From NCBI GenBank assembly GCA_020638395.1, contig JACKIP010000001.1, positions 62,001-126,000 of the forward strand: a DNA stretch of 64,000 nucleotides. Reading direction: 5' to 3'. The stretch is from Rhodospirillales bacterium. GTDB taxonomy: Bacteria > Pseudomonadota > Alphaproteobacteria > Micavibrionales > Micavibrionaceae. Every line of letters begins with the position of its first letter. The first letter of the stretch is position 1. The translations under genes and the position numbers were made by a program. The notes beneath the pieces were generated by a model. That model was not told the DNA's origin, made no database searches, and was given only the letters and a program-made list of their open reading frames with translations. Positions 7,445 to 16,191 of the stretch are shown piece after piece.

Positions 7445-10165
7445 ATGACTGACACCCCGATTTCCGACGATCAAATGCCCCCGGCCGGCGAACAATTCCC
7501 GAAAATATCGCTGGAAGAGGAGATGCGCACCTCCTACCTCGATTATGCGATGAGCGTCATCGTTTCGCGGGCGCTCCCGGACGTGCGGGATGGGATGAAA
7601 CCCGTTCACCGCCGCATTTTGTTTGCGATGAAACAAGGGGGCTATACATCGGACAAACCCTACCGTAAATCCGCCCGGATTGTCGGGGATGTTATGGGTC
7701 AATATCACCCGCACGGCGATAGCGCGATTTACGATTCTCTGGTACGGATGGCGCAGGATTTCTCTTTGAACGTACCTCTGATTGACGGGCAGGGAAACTT
7801 TGGTTCGATTGACGGCGATCCGGCCGCGGCCATGCGTTATACCGAATCCCGGATGTCCAAGGCCGCAGAGACCCTGCTGGACGATATCGATAAAGAAACC
7901 GTTGATTTTTCCCCCAACTATGACGAATCCATTCTGGAGCCAGTCGTTCTGCCCGCCCGCTGGCCCAACCTGCTGGTAAACGGCATGACCGGGATTGCCG
8001 TTGGCATGGCGACAAATATTCCTCCGCACAATCTGGGCGAAGTGATTGACGGCTGTCTGGCGGCGCTGGATAATCCGGATATTACCACCGAGGATCTGAT
8101 TCAATACATACCGGGACCGGATTTCCCCACCGCCGGGCAAATTCTGGGAAAAATGGGAATTATGAGCGCCTATACCACCGGAAATGGCTCCATCACGATG
8201 CGCGCCACCACCGAGATCGAAGAAAGCAAAGGCGGCAAAGAATCTATTATTGTGACCGCAATTCCCTATCAGGTGAATAAGGGAAAACTGCTGGAGCGGT
8301 TGGGTGAAGTGGGCCGCGACAAAATCGTCGAAGGAATTTCGCACGTTCAGGACGAATCTGACCGTGATGGCATGCGCATTGTGATTGACCTGCAAAAATC
8401 AGCACAAAGCGATATCGTTCTCAACCAGCTTTTCAAATTTACACAGCTGCAAACCACCTTCCCCGCCAACATGGTCGCCCTCTATCGCGGCAAACCACAG
8501 ACGATGGTCCTGCGTGACATGATCCGGGCATTTGTCGATTTCCGCAAGGAAGTCGTTACCAAGCGCACAATTTATGAACTGAACGAAGCCCGCAAGAAAG
8601 CACATACCTTGGTTGGTCTTGCGGTCGCGGTGGCCAATATCGACGATATGATTGCCCTGATCCGCAATGCTCCCGATCCGCAAACCGCCCGCGAGCAGAT
8701 CATGGCCCGTGACTGGCCCGCCGCAGATATTGCGCCGCTGATTGCGCTGGTGGATGATCCGGAATATCCGATTTCCGAACAGAATACCTACCGCCTGTCG
8801 GAATTACAGGCCCGCGCCATTCTTGATCTGCGCCTGCACCGCCTGACCGGACTGGAGCGCGACAAAATCGGCGATGAACTAAAGATAATCACTGACAAAA
8901 TTGCAGAATATCTTGCGATCCTTGGGTCCATGGAGAAACTGATCGCGGTGGTCCGCGAAGAGTTGCTTGATATCAAGGAACGCTTTGCCTATCCGCGCCG
9001 GACGGAAATGCTGGATGCCGAGTTCGAGCACGATATCGAAGACCTGATCCAGCGCGAAGATATGGTCGTCACCGTCACACATGGCGGTTACGCAAAACGA
9101 GTTCCGCTGGATACTTACCGCGCCCAGCGCCGTGGCGGCAAGGGACGCGCCGGAACCGGACTGAAGGACGAAGATTTTGTCTCGGACCTGTTTGTCGCCT
9201 CGACCCACACACCGATCCTGTTCTTTACCTCCAAGGGGATTGTCCACAAGATGAAGGTCTGGCAGCTCCCACTTTCTTCCCCGCAAGGGCGCGGCAAAGC
9301 GCTGGTTAACCTGATGCCGCTGGAACCGGACGAAACCATCTCGGTCTATCTGCGCACACCGGAAGACGAAGCAATCTGGGATAAGCTGGATATCATGTTC
9401 GCCACATCTCACGGCACGGTCCGGCGCAACAAGCTAACCGACTTCCAGAATATCCGCAAAAACGGCCTGATTGCCATGAAGCTGGATGAAGGCGAAAAAC
9501 TGGTCTCCGTCAAAATCTGCCGTGAAGATGAAGATGTCCTTCTGGCAACCAAGCTGGGCAAAGCCATTCGCTTCCCGGTCAGTGATATCCGGGTCTTTGC
9601 CGGGCGGACCTCGACCGGTGTCCGCGGCGTCAAGCTTGGAAAAGATGACGAACTGATTTCAATGTCAATCCTGAAGCACGTAGACGCCACACCGGATGAA
9701 CGGACGGCTTACCTGAAACTGGCGAACCAGTTGCGCGGGGCGGATGAAGAAGGGGCCGAATTCGAGGGCGGCGATATGCAGCTCTCTGAAGAGCGATTCA
9801 AAGAACTTCAGGACAAGGAGCAATTCCTGCTCTCCGTCACCAATGGCGGCTTTGGCAAACGGACCTCGGCCTATGAGTACCGGGTCACAGGCCGCGGCGG
9901 GCAAGGGGTCACCAATATGAGCCTGACCCAAAAGAACGGCGGAGCTATCGCGGCCTGCTTCCCGGTCACCAGCGAGCATCAGGTCATGCTGATCTCAGAT
10001 CAGGGACAAATGATCCGTATGCCGGTTGACGGGGTCCGTTTCACAGGCCGTGCCGCGCAAGGCGTGACGCTCTTCAAGGTCGCAAAAGACGAGCAAGTTG
10101 TCTCCGTCGCCTGGCTGATTGAAGATGAGGAAGAAAGAGAAGAGAATGAGGATGGCTCAGAATAA
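7445..10165 (+). CDS. gyrA: DNA gyrase subunit A
   Basis: A 906-residue type IIA topoisomerase A subunit, the strand-cutting and wrapping half of gyrase. It has the N-terminal winged-helix/tower region (RALPDVRDGMKPVHRRILFA), the catalytic tyrosine in AAAMRYTESRMSK, and a C-terminal beta-pinwheel carrying the GyrA box QRRGGKG at about residue 560, which marks it as gyrase rather than topoisomerase IV. The quinolone pocket reads HPHGDSAIYDS, with the Ser and Asp equivalent to E. coli S83 and D87 both retained. The tail is acidic (EDEEEREENEDGSE). The following hydrolase gene starts inside its last codons. Confidence 0.97.
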   Translation: MTDTPISDDQMPPAGEQFPKISLEEEMRTSYLDYAMSVIVSRALPDVRDGMKPVHRRILFAMKQGGYTSDKPYRKSARIVGDVMGQYHPHGDSAIYDSLVRMAQDFSLNVPLIDGQGNFGSIDGDPAAAMRYTESRMSKAAETLLDDIDKETVDFSPNYDESILEPVVLPARWPNLLVNGMTGIAVGMATNIPPHNLGEVIDGCLAALDNPDITTEDLIQYIPGPDFPTAGQILGKMGIMSAYTTGNGSITMRATTEIEESKGGKESIIVTAIPYQVNKGKLLERLGEVGRDKIVEGISHVQDESDRDGMRIVIDLQKSAQSDIVLNQLFKFTQLQTTFPANMVALYRGKPQTMVLRDMIRAFVDFRKEVVTKRTIYELNEARKKAHTLVGLAVAVANIDDMIALIRNAPDPQTAREQIMARDWPAADIAPLIALVDDPEYPISEQNTYRLSELQARAILDLRLHRLTGLERDKIGDELKIITDKIAEYLAILGSMEKLIAVVREELLDIKERFAYPRRTEMLDAEFEHDIEDLIQREDMVVTVTHGGYAKRVPLDTYRAQRRGGKGRAGTGLKDEDFVSDLFVASTHTPILFFTSKGIVHKMKVWQLPLSSPQGRGKALVNLMPLEPDETISVYLRTPEDEAIWDKLDIMFATSHGTVRRNKLTDFQNIRKNGLIAMKLDEGEKLVSVKICREDEDVLLATKLGKAIRFPVSDIRVFAGRTSTGVRGVKLGKDDELISMSILKHVDATPDERTAYLKLANQLRGADEEGAEFEGGDMQLSEERFKELQDKEQFLLSVTNGGFGKRTSAYEYRVTGRGGQGVTNMSLTQKNGGAIAACFPVTSEHQVMLISDQGQMIRMPVDGVRFTGRAAQGVTLFKVAKDEQVVSVAWLIEDEEEREENEDGSE

Positions 10166-10718
10166 AACAGCCGCCATATTTCATGGGACAGGATGTGATG
10201 AACACTCCTTTTGGATTCCATGGTTAAAAGACAAACTGGAAGAAACAGGTTATCATGTCTGGACACCCTCACTACCCAAGCACGAGGATGGATTTGCGCA
10301 TCTGGATGTATGGGAAAATACCGTTATAAGAGACACAACAGAACGACATTTTAACCTGATTATTGGACATTCAGCAGGAGTTCCACTTACTTTCCGGCTG
10401 CTATCAAGCGGCAACTTCAGTACGGATAATGCTCTTTGCGTCGCCGGTTTTCTTAATCCGCTGGAAGGGATGACGCCGGACCATCCCACCTATCCGCACG
10501 GGCTTGACTATCCACGGATCAAGGAACAGGGCCGGAAATTCACCTATATCCATTCCGATAATGACCCATGGGGATGTTTACCAACCCAAGGGGAAGCCAT
10601 GCGACAAGCCTTTGGCGGCATCCTTGTCACGGTGACCGGTGAGGGCCACTTCGGATCCGAAATATTTCAACAGCCTTATCCTGAATTTCCGCTTCTTTTG
10701 GCGCATTGCCTTTTGTAA
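10152..10718 (+). CDS. RBBP9/YdeN-type alpha/beta hydrolase
   Basis: About 188 residues of the RBBP9/YdeN serine-hydrolase family. The nucleophile elbow is LIIGHSAGVPL; HSDNDPWG carries the acid region and GEGHFGSE the catalytic histidine. N-terminal AAIFHGTGCDEHSFWIPWLK is the usual first strand and oxyanion loop. The substrate is unknown; family members have weak esterase activity. The start lies inside gyrA: ATG 10152 or ATG 10146 are both possible, giving an overlap of 14-20 bases and likely coupling to gyrA. Confidence 0.82.
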   Translation: MAQNKTAAIFHGTGCDEHSFWIPWLKDKLEETGYHVWTPSLPKHEDGFAHLDVWENTVIRDTTERHFNLIIGHSAGVPLTFRLLSSGNFSTDNALCVAGFLNPLEGMTPDHPTYPHGLDYPRIKEQGRKFTYIHSDNDPWGCLPTQGEAMRQAFGGILVTVTGEGHFGSEIFQQPYPEFPLLLAHCLL

Positions 10719-10719
10719 T

Positions 10720-10863
10720 CTGCAAGTCCGTAAGTTCCATGAGCTGCGGGCCATACGTCCATAGAAAGGCGCACCAGATGCTATGATCAGGATAAACCTG
10801 CTGTAACGCATTTCTATAAGCACGCATCTGCTGCCGATCAATGTCGATTGGATACCTCTCACT
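10720..10863 (-). pseudogene. decayed C-terminal tail of addA
   Basis: On the minus strand a short stretch reads RQQMRAYRNALQQVYPDHS, then IWCAFLWTYGPQLMEL. This closely resembles the very end of alphaproteobacterial AddA (double-strand-break repair helicase-nuclease), typically RQMAAYRAALAxIYP...CALLWTDGPRLMEL. The nuclease and helicase domains that should lie upstream are absent: the frame opens only about 42 residues earlier, into unrelated sequence. I read this as the remnant of an addA gene lost by deletion. The match is from memory of the family, not a search. Confidence 0.6.
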
Positions 10864-10982
10864 GCGCGTAAATATGCAGAGAAAAGAACAATATTCTGAT
10901 ATTATTTTGTTTTTCTTGACCAGCCCCTCAAAAATGACATATCTTAAGCCTCTGGAAATATTGGTGTTTATTAGAGGTTTAA

Positions 10983-11267
10983 ATGACAAAATCAGAACTC
11001 ATCAGCCGGATCGCAGATCTTAATCCCCATCTTTATCTGCGGGACGTTGAAAAGATTGTTGAGACGTTTTTTGAAGAAATTTCAGGCGCTCTGGAGCGCG
11101 GAGATCGCGTGGAATTGCGCGGGTTTGGGGCGTTTTCTGTCAAGGAACGTGACGCACGAACCGGGCGCAATCCGCGCACCGGTGAAACCGTACAGGTTTC
11201 CGCAAAACGCCTGCCATTCTTTAAAACCGGCAAAGCTTTGCGCGACCGTTTGAATACTGACGAATAA
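10983..11267 (+). CDS. ihfB: integration host factor beta subunit
   Basis: A 94-residue HU/IHF-family DNA-bending protein. MTKSELISRIADLNPHLYLR at the start and the beta-arm RTGRNPRTGETVQV with RLPFFKTGKALRDRLN at the end match IHF-beta rather than HU (the family has TKSELI and PHFKPGK-type endings). It would pair with IHF-alpha encoded elsewhere. agaggt lies 6 bases before ATG. It is followed by lapA after 26 bases, a pairing common in alphaproteobacteria. Confidence 0.92.
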   Translation: MTKSELISRIADLNPHLYLRDVEKIVETFFEEISGALERGDRVELRGFGAFSVKERDARTGRNPRTGETVQVSAKRLPFFKTGKALRDRLNTDE

Positions 11268-11293
11268 GGCAACCTGACAGCCGGAGGGGCAGC

Positions 11294-11626
11294 ATGCGCT
11301 TTTTTCACTGGATTTTCAGTACTCTGGTCGCACTGGCGGCGGTAATGTTTGCTGTGAGTAACATGCAGGCGGTCGAGGTCTATTATAATCCGTTGCAACC
11401 AGCGTTATCTCTGCCTCTTGCCGCAATCGTACTGGGCGCCATGGGAACCGGATTTCTTGCCGGGGGCGTGTTTATCTGGTGTCTGTACGGACCTTTTTCA
11501 AAACGCGCCGATAAAAAGCGTGCGCAGGTCTACGATCTTCTAAAAGAAGTCAAAGACCTGAAACACGAGCATGACACTGAAAAACAACAGGCAGCGATCT
11601 CTATGCCATTGCTCTCCTCCAAATAA
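11294..11626 (+). CDS. lapA: LapA-domain (DUF1049) inner-membrane protein
   Basis: A 110-residue protein with two transmembrane helices (about residues 5-24 and 40-66) and a charged cytoplasmic coiled tail (KRADKKRAQVYDLLKEVKDL). This is the LapA/YciS layout; in enterobacteria LapA acts with LapB in regulating LPS synthesis through LpxC. VALAAVMFAVSNMQAVEVYY is the family's N-terminal signature. The good RBS ggaggggc precedes ATG. It sits between ihfB and the DUF853 gene, all on one strand. Confidence 0.85.
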   Translation: MRFFHWIFSTLVALAAVMFAVSNMQAVEVYYNPLQPALSLPLAAIVLGAMGTGFLAGGVFIWCLYGPFSKRADKKRAQVYDLLKEVKDLKHEHDTEKQQAAISMPLLSSK

Positions 11627-11648
11627 AAACAAACAAGGCCTCTAAACC

Positions 11649-13142
11649 ATGACCACGCCTTTGCCAGCAGACGACTCCATCTATATCGGCTCCTATAGCG
11701 ACACGCCGGAGGACAAGCAGTATTTTGCCTTGAAATGGGCTAATCGTCACGGCCTGATTGCTGGCGCGACCGGAACGGGAAAGACGGTCACCTTGCAGGT
11801 TTTAGCCGAAGGATTCTCTGCGGCGGGCGTTCCGGTGTTCATGGCCGATGTCAAAGGGGATTTGTCGGGAATATGCCAGCCGTCTGAGATGCAGGAGTTT
11901 TTGCGTAAACGCGCCGATGTGATCGGGATGGGAGAGGCCTATAAGGCCAGAGCTTTTCCATGTGCCTTCTGGGATGTGTTCGGGGAAGCGGGCACGCCTG
12001 TCCGCACCACCGTGTCAGAAATCGGTCCCATTCTGCTGGCTCATATGCTGGAGCTGAATGATACGCAGGAAGGCGTGTTAAATATCGCCTTCCGGATCGC
12101 CGATGAGGAAGGCTTGCTCCTGCTGGACCTCAAAGATCTGCGCGCGCTTCTGGTATCCATAGCAGAGCGGGCAGAGGAAATTTCCAAAGAATACGGTAAT
12201 GTGTCCAAACCCTCTATCGGCGCCATTCAACGCGCTCTGCTCCGCCTTGAAGATCAGGGAGCAGATCAGTTTCTAGGGGAAACCGCGCTGGACTTGCAGG
12301 ACTTTATTCGGACCGATCTGGACGGACAGGGATATATTAACATCCTGAGCGCCGTAAAATTGATGAATTCCCCGCGCCTTTATGCCGTTTTCCTGCTGTG
12401 GCTGCTTTCAGAGCTTTTCGAAGAGTTACCAGAGGCCGGAGATTCCAGCAAACCCAAGCTGGTGTTTTTCTTTGACGAGGCACATTTACTCTTTCACGAT
12501 GCCCCCAAGCCCCTGCTGGAAAAAATAGAACAGGTTGTCCGCCTGATCCGCTCCAAAGGGGTTGGCATTTATTTCGTCACCCAGAATCCACAGGATATCC
12601 CGGAAACCGTTCTGGGGCAGCTCGGCAACAGAGTCCAGCACGCGCTGCGGGCTTTTACACCGCAACAGCAAAAATTTATCAAGGTCGCAGCAGAAACCTA
12701 TCGGGAGAATCCGGCCTTTGCGGTCAAGGATGTCATCACCGAGCTGGGGGTCGGGGAAGCCCTCGTTTCCACACTCGAATCCAAAGGAACACCTTCCGTG
12801 GTGCAGCGTGTCCTGATCCGTCCGCCGTCTTCCCGGCTGGGGCCTGCTACGGACAGCGCCAAAGCCATGGCGCAACAGGCCGCGGGGTTTGACAAAAAAT
12901 ACAAGGAAACCATCGACCGCGAATCCGCATTTGAAATCCTTGCCAAACGCGCCGAAGAAAAGGCCAGACAGCTTGAAAAACAGGAAGCTGTGCAGCAGCA
13001 GGCCCCCAAACAGAAATCTTCCAACCGCCAGTCCGTCACCGAGGCCGCCATAAAATCGGCGGTCCGCGCCGCCAGTTCTTCTCTGGGCCGCACCATTATG
13101 AAAGAGCTGATGCGGGGAATTCTTGGGGGATTACGACGATAG
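11649..13142 (+). CDS. DUF853 HerA-like ATPase (YjgR family)
   Basis: A 497-residue P-loop ATPase of the HerA/FtsK-like DUF853 (YjgR) family. Walker A GATGTGKT lies at residues 39-46, VFMADVKGDLSG follows the first strand, Walker B KLVFFFDEAHLLF is near residue 275, and the sensor-like block YFVTQNPQDIPETVLGQLGNR near 310 is a family hallmark. The C-terminal 90 residues are charged and coiled (AKRAEEKARQLEKQE), ending in a basic helix. The cellular role is unsettled; a DNA translocase or helicase activity is inferred from the fold. Length matches E. coli YjgR (about 500). Confidence 0.9.
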   Translation: MTTPLPADDSIYIGSYSDTPEDKQYFALKWANRHGLIAGATGTGKTVTLQVLAEGFSAAGVPVFMADVKGDLSGICQPSEMQEFLRKRADVIGMGEAYKARAFPCAFWDVFGEAGTPVRTTVSEIGPILLAHMLELNDTQEGVLNIAFRIADEEGLLLLDLKDLRALLVSIAERAEEISKEYGNVSKPSIGAIQRALLRLEDQGADQFLGETALDLQDFIRTDLDGQGYINILSAVKLMNSPRLYAVFLLWLLSELFEELPEAGDSSKPKLVFFFDEAHLLFHDAPKPLLEKIEQVVRLIRSKGVGIYFVTQNPQDIPETVLGQLGNRVQHALRAFTPQQQKFIKVAAETYRENPAFAVKDVITELGVGEALVSTLESKGTPSVVQRVLIRPPSSRLGPATDSAKAMAQQAAGFDKKYKETIDRESAFEILAKRAEEKARQLEKQEAVQQQAPKQKSSNRQSVTEAAIKSAVRAASSSLGRTIMKELMRGILGGLRR

Positions 13143-13234
13143 GCGTTGATTTTTACCACAGAGGGCGCAGGGCGCGCAGAGGTTTTGTGCAAAAAACGAA
13201 AGGACTTTGTTTACTTTGCGGTTTAAATCTTTTT

Positions 13235-13298
13235 ATGCACGAAGTAACGAAGACACGAAGTTTTTTTCAATTTCTTCGTTCCTTCGTCACTTCGTGCG
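13235..13298. repeat. cgaag-type hairpin repeat, copy 1
   Basis: Inverted repeat of about 23 bp: cacgaagtaacgaagacacg on the left pairs with the complement of ttccttcgtcacttcgtg on the right, with a 13-base loop. A second full copy is at 50276-50340 and a decayed one at 18587-18636. Confidence 0.75.
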
Positions 13299-13365
13299 TA
13301 TATAGTCATTTAACTTAATTTTAGGACACTTCTCGTTGCCGTTATCACACGGACGGCTTGTCCCC

Positions 13366-13449
13366 CCTCAATTTCGTCATTACACGGCTTTCGAAGAAAG
13401 TCCGTGTAATCCATGTGTCGACAAATAGTGGATTACACGCATTTTTTTG
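13366..13449. repeat. family-3 palindromic repeat (cctcaatttcgtcattacac), partial
   Basis: Begins cctcaatttcgtcattacac and contains gctttcgaagaaagtccgtg. The same sequence recurs at 22875-23012 and 52470-52559; this copy lacks the far arm ending in gacgaaaaattaagttttga. Confidence 0.75.
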
Positions 13450-13502
13450 TTGTTTCATCGTTCACGTCCTGAACGCAAAGGAGGCGCAAAGGGCACGACG
13501 CT

Positions 13503-14240
13503 CTAAATCATCGCCATGCCGCCATTCACATGCAGCGTCGTTCCTGTTACATACCCGGCTTCGTCACTGGCCAGATAAACGGCCGCAGCCGCGATATCTT
13601 CGGATGCTCCCATACGGGCCATCGGAATGGTCGCGTTGATTTTGGCCTTTTGGTCATCCGTTAAAACTTCGGTCATGGCGGTGGCGATAAAACCGGGGGC
13701 AACACAATTGACGGTAATTCCGCGACTGGCAACTTCGGCAGCCATAGCTTTGGACCAACCGATCATTCCCGCTTTGGATGCCACATAGTTACACTGCCCC
13801 GGATTTCCTGTCACGCCAACGATCGAAGCGATATTGATAATCCGGCCAAACCGGCGTTTCATCATTCCGCGCTGAACTGCGCGGGCCAGCTTGAATGTGG
13901 CCGACAGATTGACATCCAGAACCTCCTGCCAATCCTCATCTTTCATCCGCATAGACAGTCCGTCGCGGGTCAGGCCGGCATTATTGACAAGAATATCAAT
14001 CTGCCCCAGAGCCTCCTCGGCACGTTTTGCCAGATCATCCGGCGCGCCCGCCGCCGCCAGGTCAGCCGACAGAACAACCGCACGATCGCCCAGCTCCTCT
14101 TTCAATGCCTGCAATTTGGCTTCATTCCGACCGGACAGGCCAACCTTGGCTCCCCGCTCATAGAGCGCCCGCGCAATCTCGGCCCCAATTCCTCCTGTTG
14201 CCCCCGTCACAAGGGCGCATTTTCCTGATAAATCAAACAT
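13503..14240 (-). CDS. fabG: 3-oxoacyl-[acyl-carrier-protein] reductase
   Basis: A 245-residue classical short-chain dehydrogenase reducing 3-oxoacyl-ACP in fatty-acid elongation, with NADPH. Motifs: CALVTGATGGIGAEIARAL near the N-terminus, ILVNNAGLTRDGL, the active-site INIASIVGVTGNPGQCNYVA with YVASKAG, VAPGFIATAMTE, and the C-terminal VTGTTLHVNGGMAMI. All of these are canonical for FabG. Its usual neighbours fabD and acpP are not in the window. Confidence 0.95.
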   Translation of the reverse strand: MFDLSGKCALVTGATGGIGAEIARALYERGAKVGLSGRNEAKLQALKEELGDRAVVLSADLAAAGAPDDLAKRAEEALGQIDILVNNAGLTRDGLSMRMKDEDWQEVLDVNLSATFKLARAVQRGMMKRRFGRIINIASIVGVTGNPGQCNYVASKAGMIGWSKAMAAEVASRGITVNCVAPGFIATAMTEVLTDDQKAKINATIPMARMGASEDIAAAAVYLASDEAGYVTGTTLHVNGGMAMI

Positions 14241-14307
14241 ATTGTCTTTCCGGGTCTGAAACAGAAGGCCCCGCTGTCTTGAGCGAAAAAACTCCCGCCA
14301 AGAAACG

Positions 14308-14358
14308 AAAACACCTGTTAATATTTCTGGCGTTTACTTTAGCCAAAAACAGGTGTTT
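14308..14358. terminator. inverted repeat between small gene and fabG
   Basis: aaacacctgtt and aacaggtgttt form an 11-bp perfect stem separated by about 27 bases, just downstream of the small leftward gene at 14375. It may be a transcript-end or processing stem; there is no clear T-run. Confidence 0.4.
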
Positions 14359-14374
14359 CGCAAGGGGTAAAAAA

Positions 14375-14632
14375 TCAGGCTTCCAGTTTTGCCATTGCCA
14401 ACAAAGCTTCGTGGGCCTGACCGCCATTGAACTGGGCCAACCGCGTAGCATGTTCAGCGTTTCCTGCGGCAACAAGTTTCTGACACTGCGCCTGCGAATA
14501 AGGGCGTGCCGGTGGCATGGTATTATGAATCCGGCTGATCCAGGGATGCTGAGTATGTTCATAAAACACTGCGCTGAGCTGCCCTCCCTCCCGTTGAATG
14601 TTACCACTAAACATATGATAGGATTCCGACAT
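14375..14632 (-). CDS. small soluble protein, unknown function
   Basis: 85 residues, hydrophilic, no signal or membrane segment; a low-complexity middle rich in Gln, Ala and His (AQCQKLVAAGNAEHATRLAQ). I do not recognise the family. The frame is supported by a strong ribosome site: aggag about 8 bases before ATG 14632. It lies downstream of sucC in the place where sucD would normally be, but is not related to it, and the sucC terminator separates them. Confidence 0.65.
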   Translation of the reverse strand: MSESYHMFSGNIQREGGQLSAVFYEHTQHPWISRIHNTMPPARPYSQAQCQKLVAAGNAEHATRLAQFNGGQAHEALLAMAKLEA

Positions 14633-14723
14633 TTCTTTCTCCTTTTTTCATGGTGTCGAATTTGCCGTAGGTGTACGCCTGCTTATCACAAATGTCAAAC
14701 AGTTTAGAACACATTTTCACAAG

Positions 14724-14747
14724 AAAAAACCCCGTAAAAACGGGGCT
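14724..14747 (-). terminator. rho-independent terminator of sucC
   Basis: Read leftward, ccccg-ttttta-cgggg is followed by a run of six Ts. It begins about 25 bases after the sucC stop, so sucC appears to be the last gene of its transcript. Confidence 0.88.
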
Positions 14748-14772
14748 TCCTTATAAAGAATTATGAAATATA

Positions 14773-15978
14773 TCAGGCTGCGGCGGCCGCGGCTTTTTTG
14801 GTTGCAGCCACCACTTTTTCGGCGGCATCCGCCAGATCATTCGCCGCAATAATCGGCAGGCCGGAATTATTCAGCATGTCCTTGCCTTTTTCAACATTTG
14901 TGCCTTCCAGACGCACAACCAGCGGCACGGAAAGTTTGACTTCTTTTGCCGCGGCAATCACGCCTTCGGCAATCACGTCACACTTCATAATTCCACCAAA
15001 GATATTCACCAGAACGCCTTTGACATTCGGATCGGATAGAATAATTTTAAACGCCGCCGTTACTTTTTCAGCCGTTGCGCCTCCGCCCACATCAAGGAAG
15101 TTCGCCGGCTCGCCGCCATACAGCTTGATAATGTCCATCGTTGACATTGCCAGCCCGGCCCCATTGACCATACAGCCGATATTTCCGTCCAGCGCCACAT
15201 AAGACAGATCATATTCATGCGCTTTGCGCTCTTTTTCATCTTCTTCGGTTTCATCGCGCAGAGCGGCGATATCTTTGTGACGGAACAGCGCATTATCATC
15301 AAAATTGAATTTGGCATCCAGAGCCATGATTTCTTCCCCGACCAGAATCATCGGGTTAATCTCAACGATCGAGGCGTCAAGATCGACATAGCACTGATAC
15401 AGATTCATGAAAAACTTCACGGCAGATTTCATCGCGGCCCCGTCCAGACCCAGCGCAAAAGCCAGTTTACGGGCATGGAATGGCTGAATACCGGTGGCTG
15501 GATCAATTGCAACCTTGTGAATTTTCTCCGGAGTGTTATGAGCAACCTCCTCGATATCCATCCCGCCTTCGGTCGAAGCCATCAGAGTCACGCGGCTGGT
15601 GGCGCGGTCCAGCAGCACGCTGCAGTAATATTCTTTTTCAATATCGACCCCATCGGTCACATACAGGCGCTGGACTTCTTTTCCTTCCGGCCCGGTCTGT
15701 TTGGTCACAAGAACCTGCCCCATCATGGCTTCGGCGGCGGCTTTGACTTCATCCAGTGTTTTGCACAGACGCACCCCGCCCTTGCCCTGCGGGTTGTTTT
15801 TGAAATGCCCGGCACCGCGTCCTCCGGCATGAATTTGTGCCTTCACAACCGTCAGACTGCTTCCCAGATCCTTGGCGGCCTGCACAGCTTCCTCCACGCT
15901 CATTGCGGGAATGCCCTTGGGAACGGCAACATTGTATTTTGCCAGAAGTTCTTTTGCCTGATACTCGTGAATGTTCAT
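14773..15978 (-). CDS. sucC: succinate-CoA ligase (ADP-forming) beta subunit
   Basis: A 401-residue ATP-grasp protein of the TCA cycle. MNIHEYQAKELLAKYNVAVP is the standard N-terminus; AQIHAGGRGAGHFKNNPQGK carries nucleotide contacts; ASIVEINPMILVG and ALDAKFNFDDNALFRH are in the ATP-grasp core; and the C-terminal ligase domain has GCMVNGAGLAMSTMDIIKLY, LDVGGGATAEKV and VNIFGGIMKCDVIAEG. The tail is Ala/Lys-rich (ATKKAAAAAA). sucD, usually immediately downstream, is absent: a terminator and an unrelated small gene follow. Confidence 0.97.
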   Translation of the reverse strand: MNIHEYQAKELLAKYNVAVPKGIPAMSVEEAVQAAKDLGSSLTVVKAQIHAGGRGAGHFKNNPQGKGGVRLCKTLDEVKAAAEAMMGQVLVTKQTGPEGKEVQRLYVTDGVDIEKEYYCSVLLDRATSRVTLMASTEGGMDIEEVAHNTPEKIHKVAIDPATGIQPFHARKLAFALGLDGAAMKSAVKFFMNLYQCYVDLDASIVEINPMILVGEEIMALDAKFNFDDNALFRHKDIAALRDETEEDEKERKAHEYDLSYVALDGNIGCMVNGAGLAMSTMDIIKLYGGEPANFLDVGGGATAEKVTAAFKIILSDPNVKGVLVNIFGGIMKCDVIAEGVIAAAKEVKLSVPLVVRLEGTNVEKGKDMLNNSGLPIIAANDLADAAEKVVAATKKAAAAAA

Positions 15979-16117
15979 AATCGTGACCTGTGTAGTTGAT
16001 TCTTTATAGTTGCTCCATAAGGTTTAACACCCGCCATACTTTTTTCAACCGTTTTTCAGCACCCCCGACAGAGTTGTAATTTTATTACAAAAACAATCGC
16101 CAAATTGTAATGGAAAT

Positions 16118-16150
16118 CATTGACATTTGTATTTCTATATTTTATGTGTT
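16118..16150 (+). promoter_or_regulatory. possible sigma-70 promoter of the unknown gene
   Basis: ttgaca at about 16121 is followed after a normal spacer by the AT-rich block tattttatg, about 45 bases before the gene at 16192. The surrounding sequence is strongly AT-rich. Read by eye only. Confidence 0.4.
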
Positions 16151-16191
16151 AGAGTACACGTATATAAATATAAAGCGCAAAGGGTATGAAC

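Larger units (their letters stand above)
13143..13502. repeat. cluster of dispersed repeat modules
   Basis: A 360-bp gene-free stretch between two convergent genes, built of repeat modules seen again in the window: an accacagagggcgcag motif (from about 13155), actttgcggtttaaatc (about 13215), a large hairpin of direct cgaag units (13235-13298), a TATAGT-type element end (13301-13345), and a family-3 palindrome (13366-13449). No open frame or RNA gene is evident. Confidence 0.8.

Noticed and set aside
7500..7780. Quinolone-resistance mutation in gyrA
   Set aside because: The pocket reads HPHGDSAIYDS with the key Ser and Asp both unchanged.
7397..8395. 332-codon minus-strand frame opposite the start of gyrA
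   Set aside because: It is antisense to the highly conserved gyrA N-terminus; the His/Asn-rich translation is a shadow of gyrA codons.
13143..13502. CRISPR array
   Set aside because: Repeats here are different modules next to each other, not a regular repeat-spacer series.
15217..15999. 260-codon plus-strand frame opposite sucC
   Set aside because: Antisense shadow of sucC; no RBS or recognisable domain.
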